A stretch of 64,000 nt of DNA, from positions 10,540,001 through 10,604,000 of the forward strand of contig JBHGNT010000022.1 of the NCBI GenBank assembly GCA_043228905.1. The letters are read 5' to 3'. A program made the translations under genes and the position numbers. Source of the DNA: Azolla caroliniana (Eukaryota > Polypodiophyta). Below are positions 8,597 to 18,760 of the stretch, in pieces (within the stretch, counting starts at the first letter, position 1; each line of letters begins with the position of its first letter). The notes beneath the pieces were generated by a model that had not been told where the DNA came from, ran no database searches, and saw only the letters and a list, made by a program, of their open reading frames with translations.

Positions 8597-9806
8597 AGTG
8601 TGAATACGACCATTATACACTCATATTCGACATGAAGAGCCAAAAAAGTGATAAGCCATGCATTATGTACAACAATGAGCCACTTGAATGTGTGGAAAGC
8701 TTCAAATATCTTGGCCTTGAAGCTCCTTCAAATCATAGATGGAATGAATGTGTTAAACGCCGCTTAGAAGCAGGTAAGTGAGCATACTATGCATTTGAGA
8801 ACACATGCAATCTTGGAGATATTAAGTGTTGGGTGCTCAGGAAATATCTTTTCGACACTTTGGTGATGCCGGTTCTTCTCTATGGGGTGGAAGTATGTGG
8901 CGGTAGCATCCCTAAATCTATGTGGAAAGAGTTTGAAAATGTCCAAAAACATTTTCTTACAAAGTTTCTACAAGTTAAGAAACAAACACCCTACACCCTC
9001 CTCCTCCTTGAGACGGGATCGCTTCCCATTGAGATCATGGCCATGGAAAGGGTTGTTGAATACATGCTTAAGGTTTAAAAAAGTCCCTCACATCAACTTC
9101 CTAGAATTGCGTGGGAAGCAAGCAAAAAGATCCAAAAGACGCATAAAAGCAAATTTTTGTGTTCCGGTTGGATGCAGGATATAGAAAAATGGTTTGGTAG
9201 ATGGGATGCGAGACACTTGCCTCACGATGCATCATTAGATTCCTCTGTAAATGAGGCCTTCCTGCAACACCAATGTATCATGACATGGGACAAATGTGGA
9301 GGCTCACGCTTCACACATTATACTACACATGTTGCACCTAACTACCAAAACAATATTCTTTGCGGAACGGGAACTCGTACACATCGATACATGTTAGATC
9401 CCATACCGTTATCTGCCATTCGAACCATTGCTTCCATGCAACTTCGCTCACATGCATTGCGATGTGAAACAGGGCGTTGGGGCACAAGTGATGAGAGTGG
9501 TCGACTACGCACACTTTGCCCTAAACAAGTTCGCGAGTCTGAGTATCCCACTTTGATACAATGCTCTACCTTTGATCATATTTGACCATGCTTTCTGCAT
9601 CTCTTCGACTGAGCCCAATCTTTGCATGAATTCCTCTCACAACCACAATGTGCACACTCGATTACAACATTCATTGGTAAAGCTCTTGAACACCGAGAGT
9701 CACTACTCACTTTCACACGTATCACGTGAAATGTAATATTTTTTGGTCTCATAGGTCATATTTGACCTCCGAAGACGATAATATAATCTATCTATCTATC
9801 TATCTC
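8597..9806 (+). pseudogene. LINE RT C-terminal part, Cys/His segment and 3' end
   Basis: The RT thumb region continues from 5872 (SFKYLGLEAP, then RRLEAGK, then FDTLVMPVLLYGVEV). A zinc-finger-like C-terminus follows (LRTLCPKQ and ESEYPTLIQCSTFDHI, about 9510-9585), resembling the zf-RVT segment of plant LINEs. At least three frame breaks occur (about 8780, 9075, 9585). The 3' untranslated region is about 9730-9784. The element ends in (TCTA)n. Confidence 0.75.
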
Positions 9807-9912
9807 CTTTTCTCGTGAGTTCCACACCCTCTTTTCCTCTTAAGTACTCATAATACTCATCCTCCTCTACCTTTAGTACTAATTCCCTCTCTATCTTTAG
9901 TACTATTCCTGA
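9807..9912. other. Short spacer, no feature seen
   Basis: Pyrimidine-rich sequence between the LINE tail and the Copia-3 fragment. No coding or terminal-repeat signal was found. Confidence 0.4.
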
Positions 9913-10464
9913 CACTCACATTCTTTCCCAAATGGGACATTGCCGATGTGCCGAATCGGATGTGTGGTGTTGTCACCCGTCTCTATGAAGCCGGGTTGAT
10001 CCGGTGTGCGCAAATCACTGAACCACTCTTCGTGGGATGTCATGTGATGTAAGGCGCTGGAATCGACAAACCACACATCTTACGAGTTGGAGGTGCTTGT
10101 GCAGTCGGAAGCCAACATAGAGTTTGGTCTATGTCTCATTATGAATATCCCACCATAGTCGTCGTACTTGGAGTTGGTGGCGTAGTTTGTGAGTTGTCGG
10201 CTTGTGGAAGCTGACTCGCTTCTTCTTTTTTGGCACTCCTCCTCGTGGTGGCTGATTTTGCCGCAATAATTGCAAGTTGTAGGCCTCGTTTATCGACCTT
10301 GTTCGGCATGGAAGCTCTCCCTTCTTCCAAAGGTTCCTTGATGGATTCTGTCTTGTTGTCAAAGGTTTGAGCTCCCTTCGTGAGATGGGCTGAATTGACC
10401 TCTTCTACCGCCTCGACCTCAGCCTCGGCCACCATCCGAATTTGAGAAGAACATTTGTCCTTCC
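9913..10464 (-). pseudogene. Copia-3 gag C-terminus (zinc knuckle) and protease start
   Basis: The minus strand encodes a CCHC knuckle (CGKISHHEEEC, about 10240-10275), then the protease start DVWFVDSSALHHMTSHEEWF, in which the catalytic D-S-G is changed to D-S-S. A stop just before the protease and a frameshift within gag show decay. Confidence 0.8.
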
Positions 10465-11170
10465 TGTTAGGAAACAGGTCCCTCCGGATGGAAAGTGAGA
10501 AGAACAGTGTTGATGATCTACCTCGGCCGAAACCGGATGTGGACTACCCGGCAACAGAAGACCCAGTGAGAACCGGATGTGGAGTACCCGGCAATGGAAG
10601 ACCCGGTGAGAACCGGATGTGGAGTACCCGGCTACGGAAGACTCGGTGAGAACCGGATGACGAGTACCCGGCAAGAGCCGGATGGTGAAGGCCTGGTGAG
10701 AAGTGCTCACCGGATGAAGGGACATATCTGTAAATATATTTTCTGAGAGTCCATCGGGGCTATATTTGTAAATAGTCGAAAAGTCATATTAGTATAAATA
10801 TGACTTAGGGCAAACTTAGTGGTATTGTAGTTGTCATTCTTGTTGGTGCAAGATTTGAGTGCATAACTGTGTACAGAGAGAGAGAGAGAGAGGAAGAGGT
10901 CGTTGCCTCTGTTGTAACCGCCGCCTGTGGTGAAGATAGCAAGCTCGAGGTCGTTGCCTCGGTGCTTTACTATTGTACATTCTGATATAGTGATAGTTTG
11001 CAGTATGTGGGCTGTCGTGGTTTTTCCCTAGTTTGGGTTTTCCACGTTAACATCCTATGTAGTCTTCTCTTCACTGTGTTGTGCGTACCTTACCCGTTTT
11101 TCTGTGTTTGATCCTAGACTCGGTTGTGGCCGAGCGTTGTGCTTAGGGAACGTGTATTCCTATCACTTCC
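10460..11170 (+). mobile_element. Solo LTR (a) in Copia-3 gag, with CTTCC target duplication
   Basis: The LTR spans 10465-11165, beginning TGTTAGGAA and ending TTCCTATCA, near-perfect inverted ends. CTTCC flanks it at 10460-10464 and 11166-11170. Gag homology continues on both sides. The plus-strand TATAAATATGAC (about 10793) and the Copia-type tail with TTTTCCCTAG then TTTTCCACGT (about 11021-11050) set its orientation. It arose by LTR-LTR recombination that removed the interior. It also carries a 40-bp minisatellite and a GA tract. Confidence 0.92.
10531..10700 (+). repeat. 40-bp minisatellite in the solo LTR
   Basis: Four units start with AACCGGATG at 10531, 10571, 10611 and 10651, an exact 40-bp step. 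Each contains TACCCGGC. The last unit is imperfect. Confidence 0.9.
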
Positions 11171-11772
11171 AACGTCTTGCTTTTCGATTGGACGTGGTTC
11201 TCTTTGACCAATAGCATTGATTGAAGGTTGAAAAACGAAGGAGGGGTTTCTCTCGCTAAGATAGCCGTCCTCAACGAGTCGAATCGTTGAGCAAGACCGG
11301 CCAAGCATACTTGAACCATGTCGTCTTCGTCAACGTTTATGTTGACGAGTTGAATGCTCTTGATCTTGGTAGTGTAGTCCGACACAAACATATCTCTTTG
11401 TCGAATGTTGTTCAACTTCTATCAGAGTTGAAGCTTTCGGGCGGTCTTGTTGGTGGTGAACATCTTCTTCAAGTTCTCCCACACCACTTTAGGTGTCTTG
11501 GCATCTCGAATGTGGCTAAGCATGTGGTCGTGGACACATGTTGCCAAGCAATACATGATTCGACTCGCCATTTGCTCCCATGTTGCGTAGTCGGCATTCT
11601 TTGGGTCGTTGATGTAGCTCCAATACCTTTGGCCAACTAGGTATTGGTTCATCTTGTACTCCCAAGATGAATAATTGCTCTGGCCAACTAGGGTCTTCAT
11701 TTGTGTGTTCATGTTGATTAGTGTCTTCTCTTCTTTTTCTTCTTTGGCTTTTCTTCCATCGATCACATACAC
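11166..11772 (-). pseudogene. Copia-3 gag N-terminal part
   Basis: The start at 11772 leads to SSWEYKMNQYLVGQRYW and MYCLATCVHDHMLSHI, then after a frameshift near 11420 to DDMVQVCLAGLAQRFDSLR and LQSMLLVKENHV. These are the UBN2 gag blocks seen again in Copia-8. The right flank is the leader, cut by the gag-only element. Confidence 0.85.
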
Positions 11773-11881
11773 GTGCTACGTAGCGGCACGAGGGTAGTAG
11801 ATAGCCCAAATTTATCGTCGGCGTTTCGACCACACAATCACAAAGAGTCGGGTGGGCTTAGTAGATTTTCTAAACCACACG

Positions 11882-12311
11882 TGTTACCCGGCCGGCAAAG
11901 GAGTTGAAGACCAGAATGTAAAAGGGATTGTTTATTCGGAATCTATTATAATTAAGTAGTTTATGAGACGTGAACGGACGGACCGGAATCAGTATGCCGA
12001 TCCGGATCCGGACCGGTTCCGAACAGGTGCCGGTTGGCACCGTTTTGTACTCAGCACCGGTGACCTATATAAAGGCCAGGTTACAATGTAAAACTTTGAT
12101 GGATAATTAATAGAGCTTCTTGTGTTGATTACCGTTCTGTGCTAATTGTTCTATCATATGCGTGTATCAAGTCTAATGCCATATTGCTAAGTAACCAATT
12201 AAAGTCTAATTAATTGTTGAGTCTTAAGTTATCTCGTCGTAGCACCCCTTTGGTGAAGTGTCTTCCGTAGACACCTTGTGTTAGGCCATTGTCCGGCCCT
12301 AAGGAATAACA
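11882..12311 (+). repeat. 5' LTR of the gag-only element
   Basis: A 430-bp LTR with a TATA box (CTATATAAAGG, about 12064-12074). Relative to the 3' LTR it shows small indels and substitutions, a few percent by eye. Confidence 0.92.
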
Positions 12312-12318
12312 CAGTTTT

Positions 12319-12334
12319 TGGCAACCACGATTCC
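12319..12334 (+). promoter_or_regulatory. Probable primer-binding site of the gag-only element
   Basis: TGGCAACCACGATTCC begins 8 nt after the LTR with the TGG expected opposite a tRNA CCA end. The tRNA was not assigned. Confidence 0.5.
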
Positions 12335-12366
12335 TGCATAATCACAGCGAACAGTGGCAGGAATGG

Positions 12367-15134
12367 ATGACTAGACCAACGAATGACCCGGTTACGGAGC
12401 GAGCAAGGAGACTTGCTGAACGGCTGAGGAAGCGAGAAGCTTTCCAGCAAGCGGCAGAAGAGATCAGAGCGGATCGCTCATTTTCCAAGGTGATCTGGAG
12501 AGTGGCCAAGGAGTCACTTCGTTCACAACAAAACGACTACCCGGACGAAGGAAGCAGCCTAAGCAGCCTTCAAGAAGCGGAATCCCTTCTCCAGGCATTG
12601 GCAACGGGCGAAGGCGAATCCGAAGCATTTTCAGCTTTTGAATCGGATTCGAAAGGGGAATACAACGCGCATACAAACTACTGTAGCAATAAAGACACCC
12701 CAAACGGACCGGAGGACGAGCAGTCGGATTCCTTGCCGACATCGGAACCAGAATTGACAAGGCTGGAGCCTCCGGCACCGAAAGTCGAGGAGGAGAGGCC
12801 TCCAACACCGAAAGAGGAACAGGAAAGACCTCTGATGCCGATAGAGGAGCGGGCAAGACCTCCGACGCCGACAGAGGAGGAAAGACCACTGACACCACCT
12901 TCCCGCGTACCGACACCAGACGACGATATGTCATTCCAATATCCCAGATATCGGGATGATCCGGACGCGGAAGCCCACGTCCATGCGTTTCAACAGACTT
13001 GGGAGGCAAACCATGTGTCCCAACGCTTAAATGCGGCCGAAGAGGAACGTCAAAAATGGGAGAGTTCGGCATGACCCTGGAGGGACCGGCTGCTAGATGG
13101 CACCGAACACAAGATCCCAGCACCATCCCCATGTTTGAAGCATTAAAGACCAAATTCTTGCATTTCTTTCACAAGGAGATGGACCAATGGGAAATGGTAG
13201 GCCTATTTTACATTATCCGGCAGGAACCAATGGAGAACATTCAACAGTTTGTCATCCGGTTCCAGTGGATCCATAGTCAACTCAGTCGGGCACCTCCGGA
13301 GGAAGAAACAAAGGCCATATTCTTAGCAGCACTCTAGGAACCCTTATGAACAGTGTGCACCGTCATTGATTTCCGCACCAGCAACATAGATCAAGTGATC
13401 GACCAAGTTCGGGAAATGGAAAAATCAAGTTCATGGCTAACCATGGGCGCACTTCAACGTGCACTACCGACAGATGAGGACCTCCGCTTCCAGCAAGCAA
13501 TTCAATGTACGACATGCCTGAATGCCGGACATTCGGCGTTGGAATGCACCATGCATTTCCAATGCTTGCTCTACCAATCCAGAAGTCACACAATGGAACG
13601 GTGTGAGTATAACTTGTTAAATCGGCAAGCACCAGTGGTCTGGCAAATTGAACCACGAAGCAACCGGGAGGAAGAAGAAGAATTGGCCAAAATGACCTTA
13701 ACCGGACCACAGATCCAAGCACCGGTGACTCCGGTAGATGTACAGAATGAAGACACACCAACACCTGTACATAGTAATAAGACCCCGGAGATGGAACCAG
13801 TCCCGAAGACAGTGGCGACGCAAGCGAAAGAGCTTGCCAAATTGAAAGATGAACTGGCCGCACAAGAAGCATTACGCACTTGAGAAAGGGACTTGAAGAA
13901 AGCAGTGGAAGAAGAACAAAGAAAGATTGTTGAGAACCTCCGCCGGGCAGAAGAAAATCTGTGGAAAGGACATCAGGCATATGAACGGCTTAAGGAGGAG
14001 AAAGAGAAAGTGTTGCAAGAAAAGGATAAGTTGCGACGAATGGCGGAAATGGAGATTGAAAGACTTAAAGAAGAACTCTGTCAACAGAAAGATCGAGAAG
14101 ACCGCGCTCACCGGCAACTCAACCAGAAGTTGAAGCAGAAGACCGATGATTTTGAGCACCTACACCGGGACTATAAGCACCTGGATATGGAGCATAAGAA
14201 GCAACAGGAGAAGATGGCAGAGCTCCAGCAGGAAGTTCATCGAGCCGAGACAACGCTAGCTGATGAACGGGCTGAAAGAACAACGCTACTGGAGGAAGCC
14301 GTACAGGAATGTATGGAGCTCCATAAGCAGCATTATGAAGAAAAGGAAAGAGTGACAATGGTATTGCAGAGGTTGTAGAACACCTACCAAAACCAATTGT
14401 CACATTACTGGGAGCAGGAGGCGGACACGGTGATGTTGATCAAGCAATTGAAGGAAGAACGGCAAGCCGCGGAGGACAAATCGAAGATGGGACTTGAGCG
14501 GATCCAGTTCATTGTCCAGGCATGGAGGAACAAGACAAAACGCTTGATTGACAAAAGCTCCACGCAATGGTGGGACAAATGGGCAAAGCAAACAGTCGAG
14601 CTCCAGTTGCTAAGGGCGGACGCTAAAAACCAGCAGAAGGATGGCGACAACTACGACATGCTAACAAAGGAGGACTTCATCGTCGTAAGAGATGAGTTAG
14701 CAGAAGACTTTGTAACTCTGGCGGAGGAACAGTCAGCACTGGTCTGACAACTGGTAGCACAGCTAGACGATGATCGACTGGATGCTCAAATCCAGTTTGA
14801 AAGCTATGAGTGAACCAGGCTACAGCAAGAAGAAGCAAAGCAGGCGGCGACCGTCAACCTCAGCGATGAGGAGCCATCGTCGAGGCAAGGACCGGACAGA
14901 GACAAGACCGGGGCGAGTCAACCGGAGTCAAATCCGGCAGAGCAGCTGACGAAGGAATCACCGCCACAACCGCCGGTACCGGGAGCCGAACAGACGCCAT
15001 CCAAGGAGCAACAGTCGAAGGATCTAGGGCCGGAGCAACAGTAGCCACAGCCACAACAGCAGCAACAACAGATTCCCGAAGAACCATTGGACATCCTACA
15101 ATAGAGTATTCTGGATATCTTGGACGAAGTCTAA
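12367..15134 (+). pseudogene. Gag plus extended coiled-coil polyprotein of the gag-only element
   Basis: About 920 codons with one frameshift near 13060-13075; the rest stays in one frame with in-frame stops at 13335, 13881, 14376 and 14745 and some further downstream. Order: basic N-terminus; a Pro/Glu repeat region (PPTPKEE, PPTPTEE; about 12760-12900); gag core (MTLEGPAARWHR, LFYIIRQEP, RAPPEEETKAIFLAAL); a CX2CX4HX4C knuckle (CTTCLNAGHSALEC) and a second, damaged knuckle (CLLYQSRSHTMERC); then about 400 residues of heptad-rich Glu/Lys/Gln coiled coil (13780-14745); and a Gln/Pro-rich tail. Gag assembles particles and binds RNA. The coiled-coil extension is unusual for a Gypsy gag and may drive oligomerisation with partner gag, which is inference. 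Confidence 0.75.
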
Positions 15135-15187
15135 GGGCCAGTTAGTGGGATTCGACGTACAAGGTACTGTCCCACGGGCATGCCATG

Positions 15188-15624
15188 TGTTACCCGGTCG
15201 GCAAAGTAGTTAAAGACTAGAATGTAAAAGGGATTGTTTATTCGGAATCTATTATAATTAAGTAGTTTATTAGACGTGAACGGACGGACCGGAATCGGTA
15301 TGCCGATCCGGACCGGTTCCGAACAGGTGTCGGTTGGCACCGTTTTGTACTCAACACCGGTGACCTATATAAAGGCCCGGTTACAATGTAAAACTTTGAC
15401 GGATAATTAATAGAGCTTCTTGTTTTATCTTTAAGTGTTGATTACCATTCTATGCTAATTGTTCTATAATACGCGTGTATCAAGTCTAATGCCATATTGC
15501 TAAGTAACCAATTAAAGGTTGATTAATTATTGAGTCTTAAGTTATCTTGCCGTAGCACCCCTTTGGTGAAGTGTCTTCCGTAGACATCCTGTGTTAGGCC
15601 ATTGTCCGGCCTTAAGGAATAACA
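15188..15624 (+). repeat. 3' LTR of the gag-only element
   Basis: A 437-bp partner of 11882-12311. A small insertion near 15425 (TTTATCTTTAAG) distinguishes it. Confidence 0.92.
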
Positions 15625-15628
15625 ACAC

Positions 15629-15640
15629 GCTCTGATACCA
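15629..15640 (-). promoter_or_regulatory. Primer-binding site of Copia-3
   Basis: The minus strand reads TGGTATCAGAGC, complementary to initiator tRNA-Met, directly next to the 5' LTR at 15641. The gag-only element landed immediately beside it. Confidence 0.88.
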
Positions 15641-16072
15641 TGTTAAGATTTAGGTGATTAACTATGGTTTAATTAGTACCTAATTACGTAATTAAGTTAA
15701 GCGGAAGATTATGTGATATGTGTGTGTATATGTGTGAGAGGAAGAGATAGAGGAAGTTAACACTATGAACAACGAGACAAGATGGGGGATGATTAACTAT
15801 ATTAAAAGCATCATCAAATACAAAAATACCTACAATGAGGTATATATAGATTTCATGTGCAAGAGTGCACATGTGTGAGGAGAATATAGGTACACATGTA
15901 TAAGTCCTAGATTAAATGTACTTGGGAGTGGAGGATCTAGAATATCCCACTTAAGTACAAGGTCATATTTAAGGCGTTATAGTGAACACTTCTAAGTAGA
16001 TTCTATCTAGGTAACTACTAACTTACATGGTTGACTAACTAACTAACTATAGTTGAGCTTGATATCTCAACA
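15641..16072 (-). repeat. 5' LTR of Copia-3
   Basis: 432 bp. On the minus strand it starts TGTTGAGATATCAAGC and ends ATCTTAACA. Its start resembles the Copia-8 LTR (TGTTGAGAATCAAGC). Confidence 0.85.
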
Positions 16073-16249
16073 CTATGTTTTAAAAAATTATCAGAATGCC
16101 CCTGAAGTAATAAATATTGTAGTACTACAAATTAGGTTGACAAATCTTGAAAAATGAGAACAATTTTAGGGGTATTTATTCTGGTAAAATTTTGATAACC
16201 TAGAAATATTCTAGTAAACATCCAAAATTTAGGGGGCAATAGTCTGGTG

Positions 16250-16870
16250 ATAAATGATGGATTTTGCACTCAGACATAAAATCAACAGATATATTGAGAC
16301 ACAAGCAACACACGATTTACGTGGAAAACCTTGATTCTAGGGAAAAACCATAGTGTACAACGATTTCCACTATGAGAAAAAGAAAAGGTACAAGCATAGA
16401 ATGATAGAACCTGATTGAGTATGAATATACTCCCAGGTTGTTGTCTGAAACCACAGTTTCAGCCGAGAACTTCAACCTAGCTCTTGGTATTTGCCTCTTT
16501 CGAAGGTTTCAAAGCTTCTTTGTTCTGTCTCTCTTTTCTCCTCTATTTCACCCTTTTTTTCTAGCTTCCTCTCACACTTAGCTACAAAGCTATGTCTCTC
16601 ACACACAGCCACCACTGTGTTAGCTCTCTGTTTTTCTTCCCTGAGTCACGTACACTCTCCCTCGCACTCACTCACATTGACTTCACTCTCGCGCTTCTCT
16701 CACTGTTATACTCTCTATTCGTTCTCCCAAATACATATGCAGGTAATACAACTATGTCTATATCTACTAACCTAACACACACACACACATATTTGTCCAT
16801 TTGGCCGAGTCTCATTTCGGCTTTTCGGCCGACTCCCCCATAAGGAGGGACAACCTTACACAACAATAAA
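16250..16870 (-). mobile_element. Solo LTR (b), Copia-5 family, ATAAA target duplication
   Basis: The LTR is 16255-16865, flanked by ATAAA at 16250-16254 and 16866-16870. On the minus strand it begins TGTTGTGTAAGG and contains a Copia-type TTTTTCCCTAG then TTTTCCACGT block (about 16320-16365). It shares GGCTTTTCGGCCGAC-like sequence with the Copia-5 LTR near 29235. The 180 bp to its left (16073-16254) hold nothing recognisable. Confidence 0.85.
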
Positions 16871-16955
16871 TTTACCTATAAAGAAGCCCTAGGCAACCTC
16901 TCCTACCCTCTTAGGGTTTTGTATGGCTTTTGATATTTGTTGATGGGGTGGCACA

Positions 16956-17079
16956 GATCAAATTGGTTTAACATCTGATGAAGTTGTTGGCAAGATTCTT
17001 GCAACTCCGGATATTGCAGCATCTTTACAAAATCCAAAAGTTATTGAAGCCATAATGGATTCAACACCTCCCCTTAATT
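16956..17079 (+). pseudogene. Relic resembling the C-terminal (STI1/Hop-like) domain of TIC40
   Basis: One frame reads DQIGLTSDEVVGKILATP followed by QNPKVIEAIMDSTPPLN. This resembles the conserved end of TIC40, the chloroplast inner-envelope co-chaperone that works with Hsp93 in protein import. A possible splice acceptor (GGCACAG) lies just upstream. The frame loses similarity after PLN and soon meets a stop, with no obvious donor. No other TIC40 exon was found, so it is a gene fragment or last-exon relic. The match is from memory of the family and moderate in strength. Confidence 0.45.
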
Positions 17080-18339
17080 ATAACTATAGCTTCCGAAGGA
17101 AGAACTTATGTTTTTCTTTTTTGCATTTTTCCATACATACCCTTGGTTGACAAAGTCTGGTTTGACTTACATATGTATGGAACCTTGTTTGTTTATTTCA
17201 ATGTTCCCAAAATCCACTAAATATAACTAAGTATCAAAACGACAAGGGGGTATACTATGTTTGCTAAACTCTCCGATCATACAACATTGGTAACTATTTG
17301 TTTGTATTTGGTCCTTATTCACTATATTTAACCTAATGGAATACATATACGATTTTGGTATACAAGTCATGAATGCACTTCTCAAGATTGCAGAGCTTTT
17401 TCCAGGGGCCATGGGCCCACCTTTTTAGGTTATACCCAAAGTAAAAAGAAAGAGATAATACCTTACTGTAGCTTTGTAACGTTCTTTTATTACATAAGAT
17501 ATGGCAACGACTTTCTTCTTCAACAATAGGTTTTTAAGGAGAGCCGTAATGGCACACAAATCATTCATTTGAAAGCCTTATTTTTCTGTGGGTTAGCTTC
17601 CATATCAAAGAGGTGGATCGAAGACGAGAGATGATCTTGGTTGATGCTTTTATTTTAAACATTGTTATTTGAAATCCCTCTGGTTATTATCACATGTGTT
17701 GTATTCTATATTTTAGATGCAAATCAAAAGATGAGGAAGTTTTGATGTATCTTATTTCAATTCGAGTGAAATGATATATTCGTGGTAAAGCCACCAATAA
17801 TTTCCTATACAAAAATGCTTTTCCTTTTGTCAAATCCATGCATTTTTTTGTACAATATACTGGTTTGCAAAAATGTTTTTCCTTGTCAAATACATGATTT
17901 TTTTGTACAATATACAGGTTTGCAAAAATGGTTTTCCTTTTGTCAAATCCCAAAGTGCATGCTACTACTAAAGGCCAACTAATAGTGCATTGGTAGCTAA
18001 ATTAGACATGTTTGTATGGGAGTGGTAGTGCATGAAGAAACGTGCACTAATTTCCTCTTTATCTTATTGTCAATACAAAATCTTCACCTCAAGAGAACCA
18101 TCACGAACATCACATTTTTAACTAGCATGTTGCTTGTCAATCATGTATCTGGTTGCGATAATAATTCTTGACGAACAATGCGCACAAAAGACTTTAGATG
18201 AGGCACGCCCAATAAAAATTAACTTATATTGTTAATAAAGAGAGAAATCAAGAAATACATTATTATCATACTCTCGTATTCATTTTGATCACATTCTTTC
18301 CCAATAGATGACTTAATACTAACCGGCCTTTCTTTAATT
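17080..18339. other. AT-rich non-coding stretch
   Basis: No coding signal, terminal repeat or RNA gene was recognised apart from the tandem repeat at 17810-17953. Confidence 0.5.
17810..17953 (+). repeat. Tandem repeat of 55-58 bp, about 2.5 copies
   Basis: Units start with CAAAAATG at 17810, 17868 and 17923 and include TTTTCCTTNTGTCAAAT and TTTTTTTGTACAATATAC. Confidence 0.85.
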
Positions 18340-18760
18340 CCCCTCACTAGTTCCAATATGAGTAGTCTTGTTCGTAGAGGCCTTACATTACTTCGCAATC
18401 AATCTTACAAGTTAGGTATTGAAGTTGCATCATGGTATCAAAATGTGACGAATTTGAAGGCATGTAAAGTATGCAATGAAGGCATGGTAGAGGATGAATC
18501 TCACTTGCTCTTCACATGCTCGACATATAGTGCAATTCGTTCAAGATATGTTGACATACTAAAAGGGAGTGATAACTTAAGTGCCATACTTACGACACCA
18601 CCTAGAACGTTGAGCTCATATGTGTACGCTTTATTCACACATAGAGACTTTGTGCTTCAATGTATGAATACCCCGTCTTAGGAATGAGACACATATCAAG
18701 AACACATGGTCAAATTTGGCCTCTTTATGGACGATAAAAATTCTAATTCTAATATTGTGT
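18340..18760 (+). pseudogene. LINE 3' fragment with zinc-finger-like RT C-terminus
   Basis: An open frame (18358-18681, 107 codons) contains CKVCNEGMVEDESHLLFTC then YSAIRSRY, the CX2C...HX4-5C pattern at the end of plant LINE RTs. The following GGTCAAATTTGGCCTC and ACGATAAAAATTC block matches the 3' end of the first LINE (about 9750-9780) and closes in an ATTCTA-type repeat near 18740-18755. It is 5'-truncated and a divergent member of the family. Confidence 0.7.

Larger units (their letters stand above)
1..9806 (+). mobile_element. Degenerate LINE non-LTR retrotransposon, split by two later insertions
   Basis: Three blocks of one LINE (1-530, 3870-5872, 8597-9806) are separated by an LTR element and a Copia remnant. 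In order they encode a coiled-coil ORF1-like region, an APE-type endonuclease, reverse transcriptase and a Cys/His segment. The 3' end is a short untranslated stretch closing in a TCTA repeat at about 9785-9806, which replaces the usual poly(A) tail. Removing the first insertion and one 4-bp target copy leaves the frame open across the junction, so the order of events is clear. Stops and frameshifts are frequent, so it is dead. The 5' boundary may lie before base 1. Two relatives occur at 28190 and about 18340. Confidence 0.85.
11877..15629 (+). mobile_element. Gag-only LTR retrotransposon (TR-GAG-like) with a long coiled coil
   Basis: LTRs are 11882-12311 and 15188-15624, both beginning TGTTACCCGG and ending GGAATAACA. 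ACACG flanks the element (11877-11881 and 15625-15629). The 2.9-kb interior has a primer-binding region (12319-12334) and one long frame: gag, a double zinc-knuckle region, then coiled coil. No protease, RT, RNase H or integrase is visible, and the interior between the LTRs is too short for pol. The gag and knuckles match Gypsy-6 (34.3-34.9 kb), so a Gypsy-6-type element probably mobilised it. It lies in the leader of Copia-3. Confidence 0.9.
9913..16072 (-). mobile_element. Copia-3: truncated minus-strand Copia with two nested insertions
   Basis: From the right: 5' LTR (15641-16072), primer-binding site (15629-15640), gag (11772 leftward) and the start of protease (to about 9913), where it stops. 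A gag-only LTR element sits in its leader (11882-15624), and a solo LTR sits in gag (10465-11165). Gag and protease resemble Copia-8 closely (TWEQxAS, then LATxVHDHML; WFVDSxA, then HHMTSHEEWF), and both LTRs start TGTTGAGA with ATCAAGCTCAAC, so they are one family. RT, RNase H, integrase and 3' LTR are absent. Confidence 0.85.

Noticed and set aside
12464-13153. 229-codon minus-strand frame
   Set aside because: Shadow of the Pro/Glu repeat region of the gag-only element. No family features.
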